Of a DNA stretch of 64,000 nt, positions 43,187-51,553 are shown one piece after another. The notes below the pieces were generated by a model that was not told where the DNA came from, did no database searches, and saw only the letters and a list, made by a program, of their open reading frames with translations. The stretch is from JAWPMV01 sp039819665 (GTDB taxonomy: Bacteria > Bacteroidota > Bacteroidia > J057): contig JBCBRM010000011.1 of assembly GCA_039819665.1 (NCBI GenBank), forward strand, positions 1 to 64,000, read 5' to 3'. The position numbers were made by a program, and so were the translations under genes. Within the stretch, counting starts at the first letter, position 1. Every line of letters starts with the position of its first letter.

Positions 43187-45124
43187 CTACAACGTAATAT
43201 TCATCTCCAATTGCATAAAGGGCCGGAAAAAGATAGTCGTCTTTCGCAAGTCTTCTTCTCTAAAATTTCTCCCTAAAGTAGAGAATTGTTCCAACTCAAA
43301 AAACTTGAAATTTTGCACCTGAAACTGCCACCAGACGTTAAGGTCGAGACTTGCTGGTTTTCTATGAATGAATCTGATTCCTGTTTGGGGACCTGATTGA
43401 TGATAGCGAATATGTAAGTTAATAGGAGTCAGAATATTGCTGAAGTTAGTCATCGCCGTATTCTGAAAGCGAAATTGCGAGAAGTGCTTATAGCCTACAT
43501 TTAGGAAGAGCCGTGAGTTTTCCCACTTGGTCGGCATAAGCAGGCGATTATTGTGATCGAGAAGATAGGTAGTGGTCGTATCAAGGGTAGTTTCGGTGAA
43601 AGCCTCCCAGTTGAGATAGGAAACATGAATTTCTTTGCGATACAGTTTGGTTTGGCTTTCCCATTTGTTGTTGGGGCGGTAGCGAAAGTCAAGGCGAGAC
43701 TCCAGATTTCGGGTTGATCTATCCGTTAGGTTTCTGTCATTGAAGTCTTTCACATTGTAGGTAACATAAACATACTGCTCTCCACTTAGGCTAAGTTTAT
43801 CGGTCATCTGCCATCGATAATCAAACTCCATCCGTAGTGTCCTTTGGGTATAGTTATCCTGACTTCTTTCAGCAAAAAGGAAAGCGTATCTCCTTACCAA
43901 TCCCAAAATCTTATAGCGTGTTGAAAACTTTCGCGACCAGGTGCTTCTCCATTCACCTGTCAAGGCATAGTTTAGTTCGTCATGGTCATCAAAGTTATCT
44001 TCTGCTGGTGTGTCATATTGCAGGTATCGATTAGAACCGGTAAGCGAAAGAGTTTGTTTGGTATTAATGGGATACTTGAGGAAGAGTTCTATGTTGGTAA
44101 GCCGTCGGAAATAGTCTTTTTGTTCTTCTCTTTGAACCAGGCGATCAAATTCCCGATCGACCAATTGCTGAGAGTTATCCAATTCATAACTTCGAGTGAG
44201 GTAGAGGTATTCATATTTAAAAAATCCACTCAACTTTTGTGTAGCCAATGAGATTTTTTGTTGGCTAAAGATATTGACCTGATTAAATCGAAGGTCGTTG
44301 AACTCAGGCTCGGGAGCTGTAAATTTTTCATAATCAAATTCTCGTCTGGTCAACGTCAGGGTATTATTCGACTCCCAGTACACCCCATCCAATAATTTAT
44401 AACTCAAGCCTAATTGCCCGCTGAGGGTGTCAGATTTGATTTTCTCAATAGATTGCAATTTGTAGTCATCCAATTCATTTCCTCCAATCCTTAATCCAAA
44501 AGAAAGGGCTGAGAACTCATTGAAATTGCGGGAATAAAAACTGGAAAGCATGACATTTCGCTGGTGTCTGGGACGGATATATTTTGCTCGAGCCATCCCT
44601 CTGATTTGCAGGAAACTCCCGTCTTCAAATTGTTTTTCGGATTCAATGAAAATAGCAGGCGTGATGCCCTTATCCAGAATACCAGATCGCTGATCCCAAC
44701 TGTATCCGATCAATGGCTTGATTTCCAGAAAAGGATATGGTTTAACCTGAAAACCTGCATAAGCGCTATAGCGGAAACTATTGCTATTGAAAAATTGATC
44801 ACTTTCCAGCCAGGAAGCTAATTCCCATTTGGGCTTGAGTTGATAATATTGCCAGATATGATTTCGAATGTAAAGCTGTACAAGGGGATCCTCCAGCCGG
44901 CTATTAAGGAGATTGTCAAGGTAGAGTCGCCATTCTAGTTTGTACTTTCCTTTTTCATATCGGTAAAAGGATTCCAAACGTGTGGAAAAGGTGAAATTAT
45001 TTACTCTGGCAAAATTCAGGCGCAAAGAAGGCTCGCTCTCCAGGATCTGGGATTGAGAAAAGAGCTGATCTGCAAAACAAAAACAGATCAAAAAACAGTA
45101 GATATAAGCTATTCGCAGTGTCAA
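43187..45124 (-). CDS. probable outer-membrane beta-barrel protein
   Basis: A 645-residue protein with a signal-like N-terminus (RIAYIYCFLICFCFADQLFS followed by QSQ). The mature part is built almost entirely of alternating amphipathic strands rich in Tyr, Phe, Trp and Arg, separated by short turns (YRYEKGKYKLEWRLYLDNLL; LRMEFDYRWQMTDKLSLSGE), as in large Bacteroidota outer-membrane barrels. No named family was recognised and no plug or TonB box is visible. The only start available is TTG at 45122-45124, so the true start is uncertain. Together with the downstream 946-residue gene it may form an envelope operon. Confidence 0.65.
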   Translation of the reverse strand: MTLRIAYIYCFLICFCFADQLFSQSQILESEPSLRLNFARVNNFTFSTRLESFYRYEKGKYKLEWRLYLDNLLNSRLEDPLVQLYIRNHIWQYYQLKPKWELASWLESDQFFNSNSFRYSAYAGFQVKPYPFLEIKPLIGYSWDQRSGILDKGITPAIFIESEKQFEDGSFLQIRGMARAKYIRPRHQRNVMLSSFYSRNFNEFSALSFGLRIGGNELDDYKLQSIEKIKSDTLSGQLGLSYKLLDGVYWESNNTLTLTRREFDYEKFTAPEPEFNDLRFNQVNIFSQQKISLATQKLSGFFKYEYLYLTRSYELDNSQQLVDREFDRLVQREEQKDYFRRLTNIELFLKYPINTKQTLSLTGSNRYLQYDTPAEDNFDDHDELNYALTGEWRSTWSRKFSTRYKILGLVRRYAFLFAERSQDNYTQRTLRMEFDYRWQMTDKLSLSGEQYVYVTYNVKDFNDRNLTDRSTRNLESRLDFRYRPNNKWESQTKLYRKEIHVSYLNWEAFTETTLDTTTTYLLDHNNRLLMPTKWENSRLFLNVGYKHFSQFRFQNTAMTNFSNILTPINLHIRYHQSGPQTGIRFIHRKPASLDLNVWWQFQVQNFKFFELEQFSTLGRNFREEDLRKTTIFFRPFMQLEMNITL

Positions 45125-45229
45125 TATGCTCGGGTTTCCTTTGCATCAGACAAAATACCAAGAAAGCCAGAATTTATAAGGGTTATTTTTGGGTAGGGCT
45201 TAAGGTGCCTCAACTGCTTATTAAACCAC

Positions 45230-45334
45230 TTGTCATTGCGAGTTGGAATTTCCGACGAAGTAATCCCCTAAAATTAAATTATCATTTTTAGTTAAGGGGA
45301 TTACTTCGCCCTGAATAAGGACTCACTATGACAA
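45230..45334. repeat. palindromic repeat element A (MITE/REP-like)
   Basis: A nested palindrome. Inner arms CGAAGTAATCCCC (45256-45268) and GGGGATTACTTCG (45296-45308) are perfect over 13 bp. Outer arms TTGTCATTGCGAGT (45230-45243) and ACTCACTATGACAA (45321-45334) match at 12 of 14 positions. The terminal TTGTCAT/ATGACAA is shared with elements B and C, indicating a dispersed family. Confidence 0.75.
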
Positions 45335-45356
45335 TGCTGTTTGAACGAAAATAAAT

Positions 45357-45461
45357 TGTCATACCGACCGAAGTGGAGGAAACTGACGTTCGTTTCCGGC
45401 TTAGGTGGTGTAAAGGCAGCGGGTAAGGCTTAGGCTCCTCGACGGTGCTCGGGGGGACACA
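45357..45461. repeat. palindromic repeat element B (MITE/REP-like)
   Basis: Begins TGTCATACCGACCGAAGTGG and ends with CTCCTCGACGGTGCTCGGGG followed by GGACACA, an imperfect inverted repeat with the same TGTC/GACA termini as element A, from which it is separated by 22 bases. It lies just after the MbnH-like gene stop on that gene's transcript and could fold as a terminator. Confidence 0.55.
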
Positions 45462-45478
45462 GTTTGTTAGGGATTATT

Positions 45479-46567
45479 TTACTCCGGACGGAAATCCGGA
45501 TTACTTAGATAATTGGGGTCGCTTAGGGTTTTAAGGAAAGCAAGCAAATCTTTTTTACCCTCCTCATCAATCAGGATGTTGAGCATCAAAGGGTCCCGAT
45601 TTACATGGGGTTGACCACCACTTGCATAAAAATCGATAACCTCTTCCAAGGTCTGAAATCGGCCATCATGCATATAGGGAGCTGTAAATTCAATATTCCT
45701 TAATGTAGGTACTTTGAATTTTCCTACATCTCTTGGATTTCGGGTAATTTCTCCTAGGCCTCTGTCTTCGTAAAATTCATCCAGACCATTGTTTTTAAAG
45801 ACGCCCTCGGCACGAGCATCCAGGTTAAAGCCTCCATGACAATGAAAACACTCCGCATGGCGAGCATTGGACCTTTCGGCAAAAAACAATTCAAAACCTC
45901 TCCGTTCCGGGGCAGTAAAAACAGAAGTATCCTGGGTAGAAAGAAACTGGTCGTATTTGCTTTCTGAACTTATTAACGTTCGCTCGAAAGAAGCTAGTGC
46001 TTTACCCACATAATCCATTTTGGCCGTATCCCCAAAAGCTCTCTTAAATAATTTTAAATATTCCCCATCAGTATTTAGTCGACTTAAAACTTCCTCTGCG
46101 GTATTATCCATCTCCAATGGATCAAATATAGGCTGAGTAGCCTGATCTTCCAGACTTGGACTCCTTCCATCCCAAAAGAATTGATTTGCATAGAAAAGAT
46201 TTACCAAAGACATCGAATGACGCTTGGTCCGGTTTCCATCTATGCCAATGCTCAAGGAATTTGGATCAGAGAATCCTAATTCTGGTAAATGGCAGTTGGA
46301 GCAGGCTACTGTTCCATCCCGAGAAAGTAGAGGGTCAAAAAATAAAGCCTTTCCTAAATCAATCTTAGCCTGGGTCAGGGGGTTAGTCGTAGGAATTTCC
46401 GGCTGTCGAAAATGGTCGGGTACCTCTAGAACTACAGGAGTACGGTCTACCTCATCTACAGGGGGAAGGGGAGGAGGATCAGGAGTTTCAGCCTCGCAAG
46501 CAAATAAGGAAAAGGCCAACAAGATGGCCCCTATTTTAAAGATGATATGTTGCTGACCTTTTCTCAA
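45479..46567 (-). CDS. di-heme cytochrome c peroxidase/MauG-family lipoprotein (MbnH-like)
   Basis: A 362-residue lipoprotein (lipobox LFAC, Cys24) with a proline-rich linker and two c-type haem sites, CSNCH (89-93) and CFHCH (240-244), arranged as in bacterial di-haem peroxidases and MauG. WDGRSPSLEDQA and PYMHDGRFQTLEEV are family blocks. The upstream neighbour, 5 bases away, is an MbnP-like lipoprotein. In methanobactin loci the corresponding pair is MbnH, a MauG-type enzyme that oxidises a tryptophan of MbnP to kynurenine to create a copper site, and I infer the same here. The start is TTG at 46565-46567; no in-frame ATG precedes the lipobox. Confidence 0.88.
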   Translation of the reverse strand: MRKGQQHIIFKIGAILLAFSLFACEAETPDPPPLPPVDEVDRTPVVLEVPDHFRQPEIPTTNPLTQAKIDLGKALFFDPLLSRDGTVACSNCHLPELGFSDPNSLSIGIDGNRTKRHSMSLVNLFYANQFFWDGRSPSLEDQATQPIFDPLEMDNTAEEVLSRLNTDGEYLKLFKRAFGDTAKMDYVGKALASFERTLISSESKYDQFLSTQDTSVFTAPERRGFELFFAERSNARHAECFHCHGGFNLDARAEGVFKNNGLDEFYEDRGLGEITRNPRDVGKFKVPTLRNIEFTAPYMHDGRFQTLEEVIDFYASGGQPHVNRDPLMLNILIDEEGKKDLLAFLKTLSDPNYLSNPDFRPE

Positions 46568-46572
46568 GAAAT

Positions 46573-47373
46573 TTATTCTTTTTTACTAAGGGCATTGTTG
46601 ACGAAGTTTTCCGCAACTGCTTTAGCGACAGAAAAGAAGTCTCCCGTATGGGTGATATTGTCGTTGATCATGTCTACAGACTCATTGGCATTGTAGAACA
46701 TTTTGGTTGGATCAAGATCAAATCCATATGTATAAGTACTTCCACTTTTTACTTCAAATCCATCATTAGCACCTTTAAACTCAAGACTACTATAAAGAGT
46801 ATCCATTCCTATGTGGTACAAGAAGCCCAAATCCATAGGACCGTCTTTGGTTTCAGAATCATCAATAAAACCGTCAGCCATAATAAATCTGTATCCTGCG
46901 TTCCAGGTCCAGTGCTTTCCTCTAAATTCACTCAAGGGATGCTCAGCAGGATAATTGGTTGGGTCGGCATGGTTAGGTACTTCTGGAACTCCAATCCCAA
47001 AGGAAATGCCAGTATACTTTCCGGCTGGAACTTCAAAATTTTGAAAGAGTCGGTCTCCTTCATTTTCGGTTCTTACATCCACCCAATCATACAGAATTAC
47101 ATCCGAGCTATCAGAATTACGAATAAGCTTCATACTTTCTCCATTTTCTTTGAAGAGTGTAATTTCGGAAACGTAAAAACTGAAGTTCTCAAAATAGAAT
47201 TTTCTGCCTTCATTATTTTCAAAAACCGGGAAGCCGTCTACAGCTTCTCCTGTATCTCCATTTCTGGAAAAGGAAAGAGAGAAAATACCGTCTTCTGCTG
47301 GTGGATTTTCTTCACAGGCAACACATGATAAGGAGAGGGCTAAAAATACTATGATTAGATGTTTTACTTTCAT
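46573..47373 (-). CDS. MbnP-like copper-binding lipoprotein
   Basis: A 266-residue periplasm-facing or surface lipoprotein (VAC lipobox, Cys20) of the MbnP family. Diagnostic is the block AEHPLSEFRGKHWTWNAGYRF with Trp155, Trp157, His145 and His154, together with the start of the domain (FYFENFSFYVSEITLF), Trp97 in YDWVDV and a HIGMD strand (His187). In characterised MbnP, a tryptophan is oxidised to kynurenine by the partner di-haem enzyme MbnH, generating a copper site with histidines. It is the first gene of a two-gene operon with a MauG-type enzyme five bases downstream. No methanobactin precursor or other mbn gene is nearby. Confidence 0.85.
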   Translation of the reverse strand: MKVKHLIIVFLALSLSCVACEENPPAEDGIFSLSFSRNGDTGEAVDGFPVFENNEGRKFYFENFSFYVSEITLFKENGESMKLIRNSDSSDVILYDWVDVRTENEGDRLFQNFEVPAGKYTGISFGIGVPEVPNHADPTNYPAEHPLSEFRGKHWTWNAGYRFIMADGFIDDSETKDGPMDLGFLYHIGMDTLYSSLEFKGANDGFEVKSGSTYTYGFDLDPTKMFYNANESVDMINDNITHTGDFFSVAKAVAENFVNNALSKKE

Positions 47374-47532
47374 TGTGTTAGTTGAATGTTAAAAGAATAA
47401 CTATGTTTTCTCCGTATATGTTAGTGTATTGATTTTATTTTTTACCTAAGCCTTTCTAGCTTCGCGGAGAAGAATATGTAGGGTAAAAAATAATCCCCAT
47501 CAAAACAGTAACAATTTATCAAAATTAAAACA

Positions 47533-48318
47533 ATGACTGAAGAACAAAAGTCATTTCAGAGACTTAATGAGATCGTTTTTGAATTGCGGGAGAAATGCCC
47601 CTGGGATCGTAAGCAGACCAAGGAAAGTCTACGGCACTTGACCATCGAAGAGACCTATGAACTGGCAGATGCGATACTGAAAGGAGATTATGAAGAGATA
47701 AAGGTTGAACTGGGGGATTTGATGCTCCACCTATTATTTTATGCAAGTTTGGCTCAGGATAAGGGGAAATTTAACATTCATGAGGTGCTGGAGAATCAGA
47801 TTGAGAAACTCATTCGTCGACATCCGCATGTCTATGGCGATTTGGTTGGAGCCTCGGAGGAACAGATCAAAAAGAATTGGGAAGCTATAAAAGCACAGGA
47901 AAGAGCAGATTCAGGCAAGGAGCATTTCCAATCGGTGTTGGATGGAGTCCCGGACAGCATGCCTTCCTTGATTAAAGCTCACCGTATGCAGGAGAAAGCC
48001 GCTCAAATGGGATTTGACTGGACGGATATTGATCAAGTGATGAATAAGGTGCGAGAGGAATTGGAGGAGTTTGCAAAGGCCGAAAGTCCCGCTGAGCGAG
48101 TTGATGAAATGGGCGACATTCTTTTTTCGCTTGTCAACTATTGCCGCCATATAGGCATTAATGCAGAGGATGCTTTGGCCCATACCAATCAGAAATTCAA
48201 GGATCGTTTTCAGTTCATGGAGAAAAAAGTAAAGGCAAGTGATTTACACTTGCCGGATTTGAGTTTAGAAGAGATGGACAAATATTGGGAAGAGGCTAAG
48301 AAAGCCTTGAAGGCTTAG
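47533..48318 (+). CDS. mazG: nucleoside triphosphate pyrophosphohydrolase
   Basis: MazG hydrolyses NTPs and dNTPs to the monophosphate and pyrophosphate, a housecleaning and stress-related activity. The 261-residue protein has the two tandem MazG domains of the full-length form: the first with LREKCPWDRKQTKESLRHLT, EETYELADAI and ELGDLMLHLLFYA; the second with KVREELEEFAKAESPAERVD followed by EMGDILFSLVNYCRHIG. The metal-binding EExxE and ExxD patterns are present in both. It is monocistronic, with its stop overlapping the convergent zinc-ribbon gene by 4 bases. Confidence 0.95.
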   Translation: MTEEQKSFQRLNEIVFELREKCPWDRKQTKESLRHLTIEETYELADAILKGDYEEIKVELGDLMLHLLFYASLAQDKGKFNIHEVLENQIEKLIRRHPHVYGDLVGASEEQIKKNWEAIKAQERADSGKEHFQSVLDGVPDSMPSLIKAHRMQEKAAQMGFDWTDIDQVMNKVREELEEFAKAESPAERVDEMGDILFSLVNYCRHIGINAEDALAHTNQKFKDRFQFMEKKVKASDLHLPDLSLEEMDKYWEEAKKALKA

Positions 48319-48794
48319 GTTATCTTTAGCTCTTCTAATTCCAACTTTAACTTTTGTTTTGTTGCCTCATAAGAAGATTTTTCTTTTTCAAAGCCTGCAG
48401 CCTTTGAATCATGGTCGAATGCTTTGATGAATAAGCCTATACTACTGATAAGACCAAAGGCAAAAATGATCATTCCCTCCACACTTGTTGCGAAGGGGAT
48501 TGAAAAAGCTAAAATCATAAAGCCCAGAAGGCTGCTTGTATGGGCGCTCCTAGAATTTGGCTCTTCTTCTGAACCATTATTATCAATAATGAGTTCTTTT
48601 CGGGCAAGCTCCCAGTCTTTATCCAGTCTGTTTATCTCATGCTGAATTTTGTGCATAAGGTTTTCCTGCTCCAGATGAATGGTAGGAGCGACTTTTAAGG
48701 ATGAACCACAGTAATCACATAAGAAGAATTGCTTGTTGCTAACAGGTCTTACTGGAGCACCACAATTGTTACAGGGAATGCTAATGGTTTTCAT
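48315..48794 (-). CDS. zinc-ribbon membrane protein
   Basis: A 159-residue protein beginning with a zinc ribbon (Cys8, Cys11, Cys26, Cys29 in CNNCG and CDYCG), then a helical linker, two adjacent hydrophobic helices (about 88-103 and 107-123) and a charged coiled-coil-like C-terminus (KEKSSYEATKQKLKLELEEL). No specific family recognised; the layout is typical of small membrane-tethered zinc-ribbon proteins. The next gene upstream on the same strand also encodes a small membrane protein. Confidence 0.6.
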   Translation of the reverse strand: MKTISIPCNNCGAPVRPVSNKQFFLCDYCGSSLKVAPTIHLEQENLMHKIQHEINRLDKDWELARKELIIDNNGSEEEPNSRSAHTSSLLGFMILAFSIPFATSVEGMIIFAFGLISSIGLFIKAFDHDSKAAGFEKEKSSYEATKQKLKLELEELKIT

Positions 48795-48870
48795 GTGTTG
48801 ATACTTTCCCTAAAGACTCAGTTTGGGGAAATAGGTCCAAAAATTTAGGATCGAAATAGTAAGGCATTGA

Positions 48871-49170
48871 TTAATCCTTATCCTCAAAGTTGAACAGGGG
48901 TGCCAGGATAAAAATGATCAATGCGATAAGTGGAAAGGCAAGTTCTATTCCTGTTCCGCCCATAGAAGCAAAGAGGACCAGGGCAAAGAAGCATATGCCT
49001 GCTGGAAAAAGGAAGGAAGAGGATTCTTCCTTTGAGGGATATCTTTTCTGACTCATGTTTTTCCTTAAGCGCTCAAAGTTCTCTTGCTCTCTGTGGAGCC
49101 TCTGCATTTCCTGAAGATTTCGATGACTTTCTTCTATTTCTCTCTGATGATGCTGATGAAAATCGTCCAT
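48871..49170 (-). CDS. small hypothetical membrane protein
   Basis: A 99-residue protein with a highly charged coiled-coil-like N-terminus (residues 1-45, rich in His, Gln, Glu and Arg) and two probable transmembrane helices (about 52-69 and 73-92) ending in an acidic tail FEDKD. No family recognised. It is 76 bases upstream of the zinc-ribbon membrane-protein gene on the same strand, and the two could form a unit. Confidence 0.5.
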   Translation of the reverse strand: MDDFHQHHQREIEESHRNLQEMQRLHREQENFERLRKNMSQKRYPSKEESSSFLFPAGICFFALVLFASMGGTGIELAFPLIALIIFILAPLFNFEDKD

Positions 49171-49333
49171 GGTTTTGTGCTTTTACCTAAAGATCGAATT
49201 GTCTGGCTGAGGTTTAAATATTTAAATCTTAAGTACAAGTTTTATATGCAATTGAAATTTAGACTTGCACTTATCTTCTCTCAATTATATGGTAACTGTT
49301 GAAGCCTTTCGTTAAGTAGTCAACAAAAATATT

Positions 49334-49423
49334 TGTCATCCTGGAATCTATCAGATTTCCGGGACCTCTAGCTAATACCCACATGCAAGAGATCCCGACT
49401 CTTAGGTTAAGGCCGGGATGACA
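49334..49423. repeat. palindromic repeat element C (MITE/REP-like)
   Basis: Outer arms TGTCATCCTGG (49334-49344) and CCGGGATGACA (49413-49423) differ at one position; inner arms CGGGACCTCT (49360-49369) and AGAGATCCCG (49388-49397) also differ at one position. The 90-bp unit shares TGTCAT/ATGACA termini with elements A and B. It lies 58 bases beyond the stop of the S10 peptidase gene and may end its transcript. The rest of the 310-base gap shows no other element. Confidence 0.75.
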
Positions 49424-49480
49424 GCAGTAATTTATGCGAGAATTAAGTTAAGCGGAAAGCTCACCCAAGTCGAGCTCAAT

Positions 49481-50992
49481 CTACTTTTTCAAAAACTCCC
49501 TTATATCCTTCGCCAATTGCTCAAAATCCGGCTGATGATTATACATCATATGCCCGCCCTCATAATAGGTAAGCTTAACACGATCCGTAGGAATGCCATT
49601 TCTCGAAAAAGTATATTCTGCATCAAAAAATGGAGTGATCAAGTCATAATATCCACATGCTACCAGTACCTCCATAGATGGATTTCTCCGCATGGCTTTC
49701 GATAGACTGCGGCTAGTATTGACATAAGAAGGCTCCCAATAAGCTCCATCTGGAACAGTTCGCCAGCGCCATTTACTTCCCAGTTTTCCATTGCTTGTAA
49801 GGTAAGGTCTATTCATCTCAATTTTTAGATCCTCCGCGAAATAGTGATTAAGAGCAGCAGTATAGGCTGAAGAGATTTGATAAGAAGATGCATCTCCTAA
49901 AGTAGGCCTTTCGGCTACATCATCATCCTCATCTCCAAAGTACCGCCCATCCAGGCGACCTATTGCCATACCTTTTTCCCGTAAAAGCTCTTTTTGAAAT
50001 CGGCCCATGAGGATACGTAATTTCGAGCGTTTGATATATGTCTTATCCAAACCTGTGAAATAGGCCAGTTTTTCTGCGATAGCTTCTTTTTCCTGTTCAG
50101 AGAGCAATTCACCTTTGTAGAGCGCGGGTGTATAAGTGTCGTAGGTGAACAGACGACTTTCCTCTACAAATTCCTCCAGGCTTTTTCCTTGACCGGCTTT
50201 TTTGTGGTACCAGGCAGTTGCAGCCATGCTGGGGAGGTAGGTTACATAAGAAGTAATGTTGTCGTGGGTGGAAGTGGAGCCTGCATAATCCAGTGCCTGC
50301 GAAATAAGAATCAGGCCATTGAGGGCCATATTTTGCCCACCCCCTTCTAAAACTTCTGAAACCGCTGCAGCCCGGGTAGTCCCAAAACTCTCTCCGGCTA
50401 TATATTTGGGCGATTGCCAACGCTTATGCCTGGTGATCCACTTGCGCATGAATTCTGCTACCGAATTGGCATCTTCCTTTAATCCCCAATAATCCTTTTC
50501 TTTTCCCTTACCTATCACCCGACTATAACCCGTCCCAATCGGATCAACGAAGACCATATCTGTTATATCTAGCAGGGAATGCGCATTGTCAACTATGCTA
50601 AAAGGAGCAGCTCCATCATCTTCTTTGGCCTCGCTATCTGTTTGAACTACTTTGGGACCAAAGAAACCCATATGCAACCAAACGGATGCTGAACCCGGGC
50701 CTCCATTGAAAATGAACATAACCGGTCTTTGACTATAATCTTTTACCTCATTTTTGAGGTAGCTCACGGACCAAAAAGAAGCAAGGGGTTCTTCCTTATC
50801 GTTATATAAATAGGTTTCATTGGCAAGAACCTTATAGTTAATCATCTGATCCTTGATCCTGATGCTATGTTGGCTTTCAAATTTTCTCGCTGGACCTACC
50901 GGTAAAGGTTTTTCTTCCTTGTTTTCCTGGCTAAATGTAAAAGCAGGAAGCAGGAACAGAAAAGAAAGCAGCAGGAAGAAGGACTTTTTCAT
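49481..50992 (-). CDS. secreted peptidase S10 (serine carboxypeptidase-like)
   Basis: A 503-residue exported alpha/beta hydrolase of peptidase family S10. The signal peptide (SFFLLLSFLFLLPAFTFS) is followed by the oxyanion-hole strand FIFNGGPGSASVWLHMG, DPIGTGYSR, and the nucleophile motif IAGESFGTTRA. The acid and histidine of the triad are probably in GYYDLITPFFD and YEGGHMMYNH. It would remove C-terminal residues from peptides in the periplasm or outside the cell. It stands alone; a hairpin upstream (51064-51100) and a palindromic repeat downstream flank it. Confidence 0.92.
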   Translation of the reverse strand: MKKSFFLLLSFLFLLPAFTFSQENKEEKPLPVGPARKFESQHSIRIKDQMINYKVLANETYLYNDKEEPLASFWSVSYLKNEVKDYSQRPVMFIFNGGPGSASVWLHMGFFGPKVVQTDSEAKEDDGAAPFSIVDNAHSLLDITDMVFVDPIGTGYSRVIGKGKEKDYWGLKEDANSVAEFMRKWITRHKRWQSPKYIAGESFGTTRAAAVSEVLEGGGQNMALNGLILISQALDYAGSTSTHDNITSYVTYLPSMAATAWYHKKAGQGKSLEEFVEESRLFTYDTYTPALYKGELLSEQEKEAIAEKLAYFTGLDKTYIKRSKLRILMGRFQKELLREKGMAIGRLDGRYFGDEDDDVAERPTLGDASSYQISSAYTAALNHYFAEDLKIEMNRPYLTSNGKLGSKWRWRTVPDGAYWEPSYVNTSRSLSKAMRRNPSMEVLVACGYYDLITPFFDAEYTFSRNGIPTDRVKLTYYEGGHMMYNHQPDFEQLAKDIREFLKK

Positions 50993-51063
50993 AGTTTGGG
51001 AATTTAGGGCAATATAATTCTTGTTTTACTCAATTCCCTGTAGAATACTCCTGTATGTAAGCA

Positions 51064-51100
51064 ATGAAAAAGGAGGGCTCTGCAAGGGCAAAGCTCTCCT
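51064..51100 (-). terminator. terminator-like hairpin upstream of the S10 gene
   Basis: On the minus strand AGGAGAGCT pairs with AGCCCTCCT (one mismatch) across a 12-base loop and is followed by TTTTTC. It lies 72 bases upstream of the S10 start in the same direction, so it would stop read-through from further upstream or act as a leader attenuator. The rest of 50993-51319 shows nothing else recognisable. Confidence 0.45.
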
Positions 51101-51319
51101 ATGGAAATAAGGGCATTTAAATTCTAATATCGAGTGATCTCGGCTTTTTTGGTTTAAGGAATTTGATTGCTTTCCTTTATCTAAACGAAGTAGCTTAGGG
51201 GCAGTTATCACAAGAGGATAAAGCTTTTCTAACAAATTTTGAATTGGAGAAGGACAATGCTAAATCCAGCTTTTTATTGTTTGTTTCCATTCATTGAAAG
51301 GATTTTTCGGTTTAAATAC

Positions 51320-51351
51320 TTGCCTGAAACCGAGCGAATTCCCTATTTTTG
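51320..51351 (+). promoter_or_regulatory. Bacteroidota-type promoter for tRNA-Arg
   Basis: TTG (51320-51322), 21 bases, then TATTTTTG (51344-51351), an exact TAnnTTTG. It ends 23 bases before the mature tRNA 5' end, a plausible leader length. Confidence 0.65.
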
Positions 51352-51374
51352 CCCACTTAATATTTTTTAGAACT

Positions 51375-51446
51375 GCCCCTGTAGTTCAATGGATAGAATA
51401 GGAGTTTCCTAAACTCTAGATCCAAGTTCGATTCTTGGCGGGGGTA
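51375..51446 (+). tRNA. tRNA-Arg (anticodon CCU)
   Basis: A full cloverleaf of 72 bases: acceptor GCCCCTG/CGGGGGT (7 bp with two G-U pairs), D stem GTTC/GAAT, anticodon stem GGAGT/ACTCT with loop TTCCTAA (anticodon CCT in DNA), variable AGAT, T stem CCAAG/CTTGG with loop TTCGATT, and discriminator A. CCA is not encoded. It decodes the AGG arginine codon. Its own promoter and terminator flank it. Confidence 0.95.
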
Positions 51447-51449
51447 CAA

Positions 51450-51494
51450 AAAGAATTTAGCAATGACTTATTTACGGGCCATTGCTATTCTTTT
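51450..51494 (+). terminator. terminator after tRNA-Arg
   Basis: AAGAATTTAGCAATG (51451-51465) pairs with CATTGCTATTCTT (51480-51492) with a two-base bulge, across a 14-base loop, and runs into a T-rich end. It begins four bases after the tRNA. Confidence 0.6.
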
Positions 51495-51553
51495 AAGTAT
51501 TTCTTTTGAAGGATAGGTAATTGATGTTCGAGGGTTTCTGTTAATGCATTCTC

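Noticed and set aside
46648..47328. Plus-strand open frame of 226 codons opposite the MbnP-like gene
   Set aside because: It is a shadow of the MbnP coding strand; the minus-strand product has a lipobox and family motifs.
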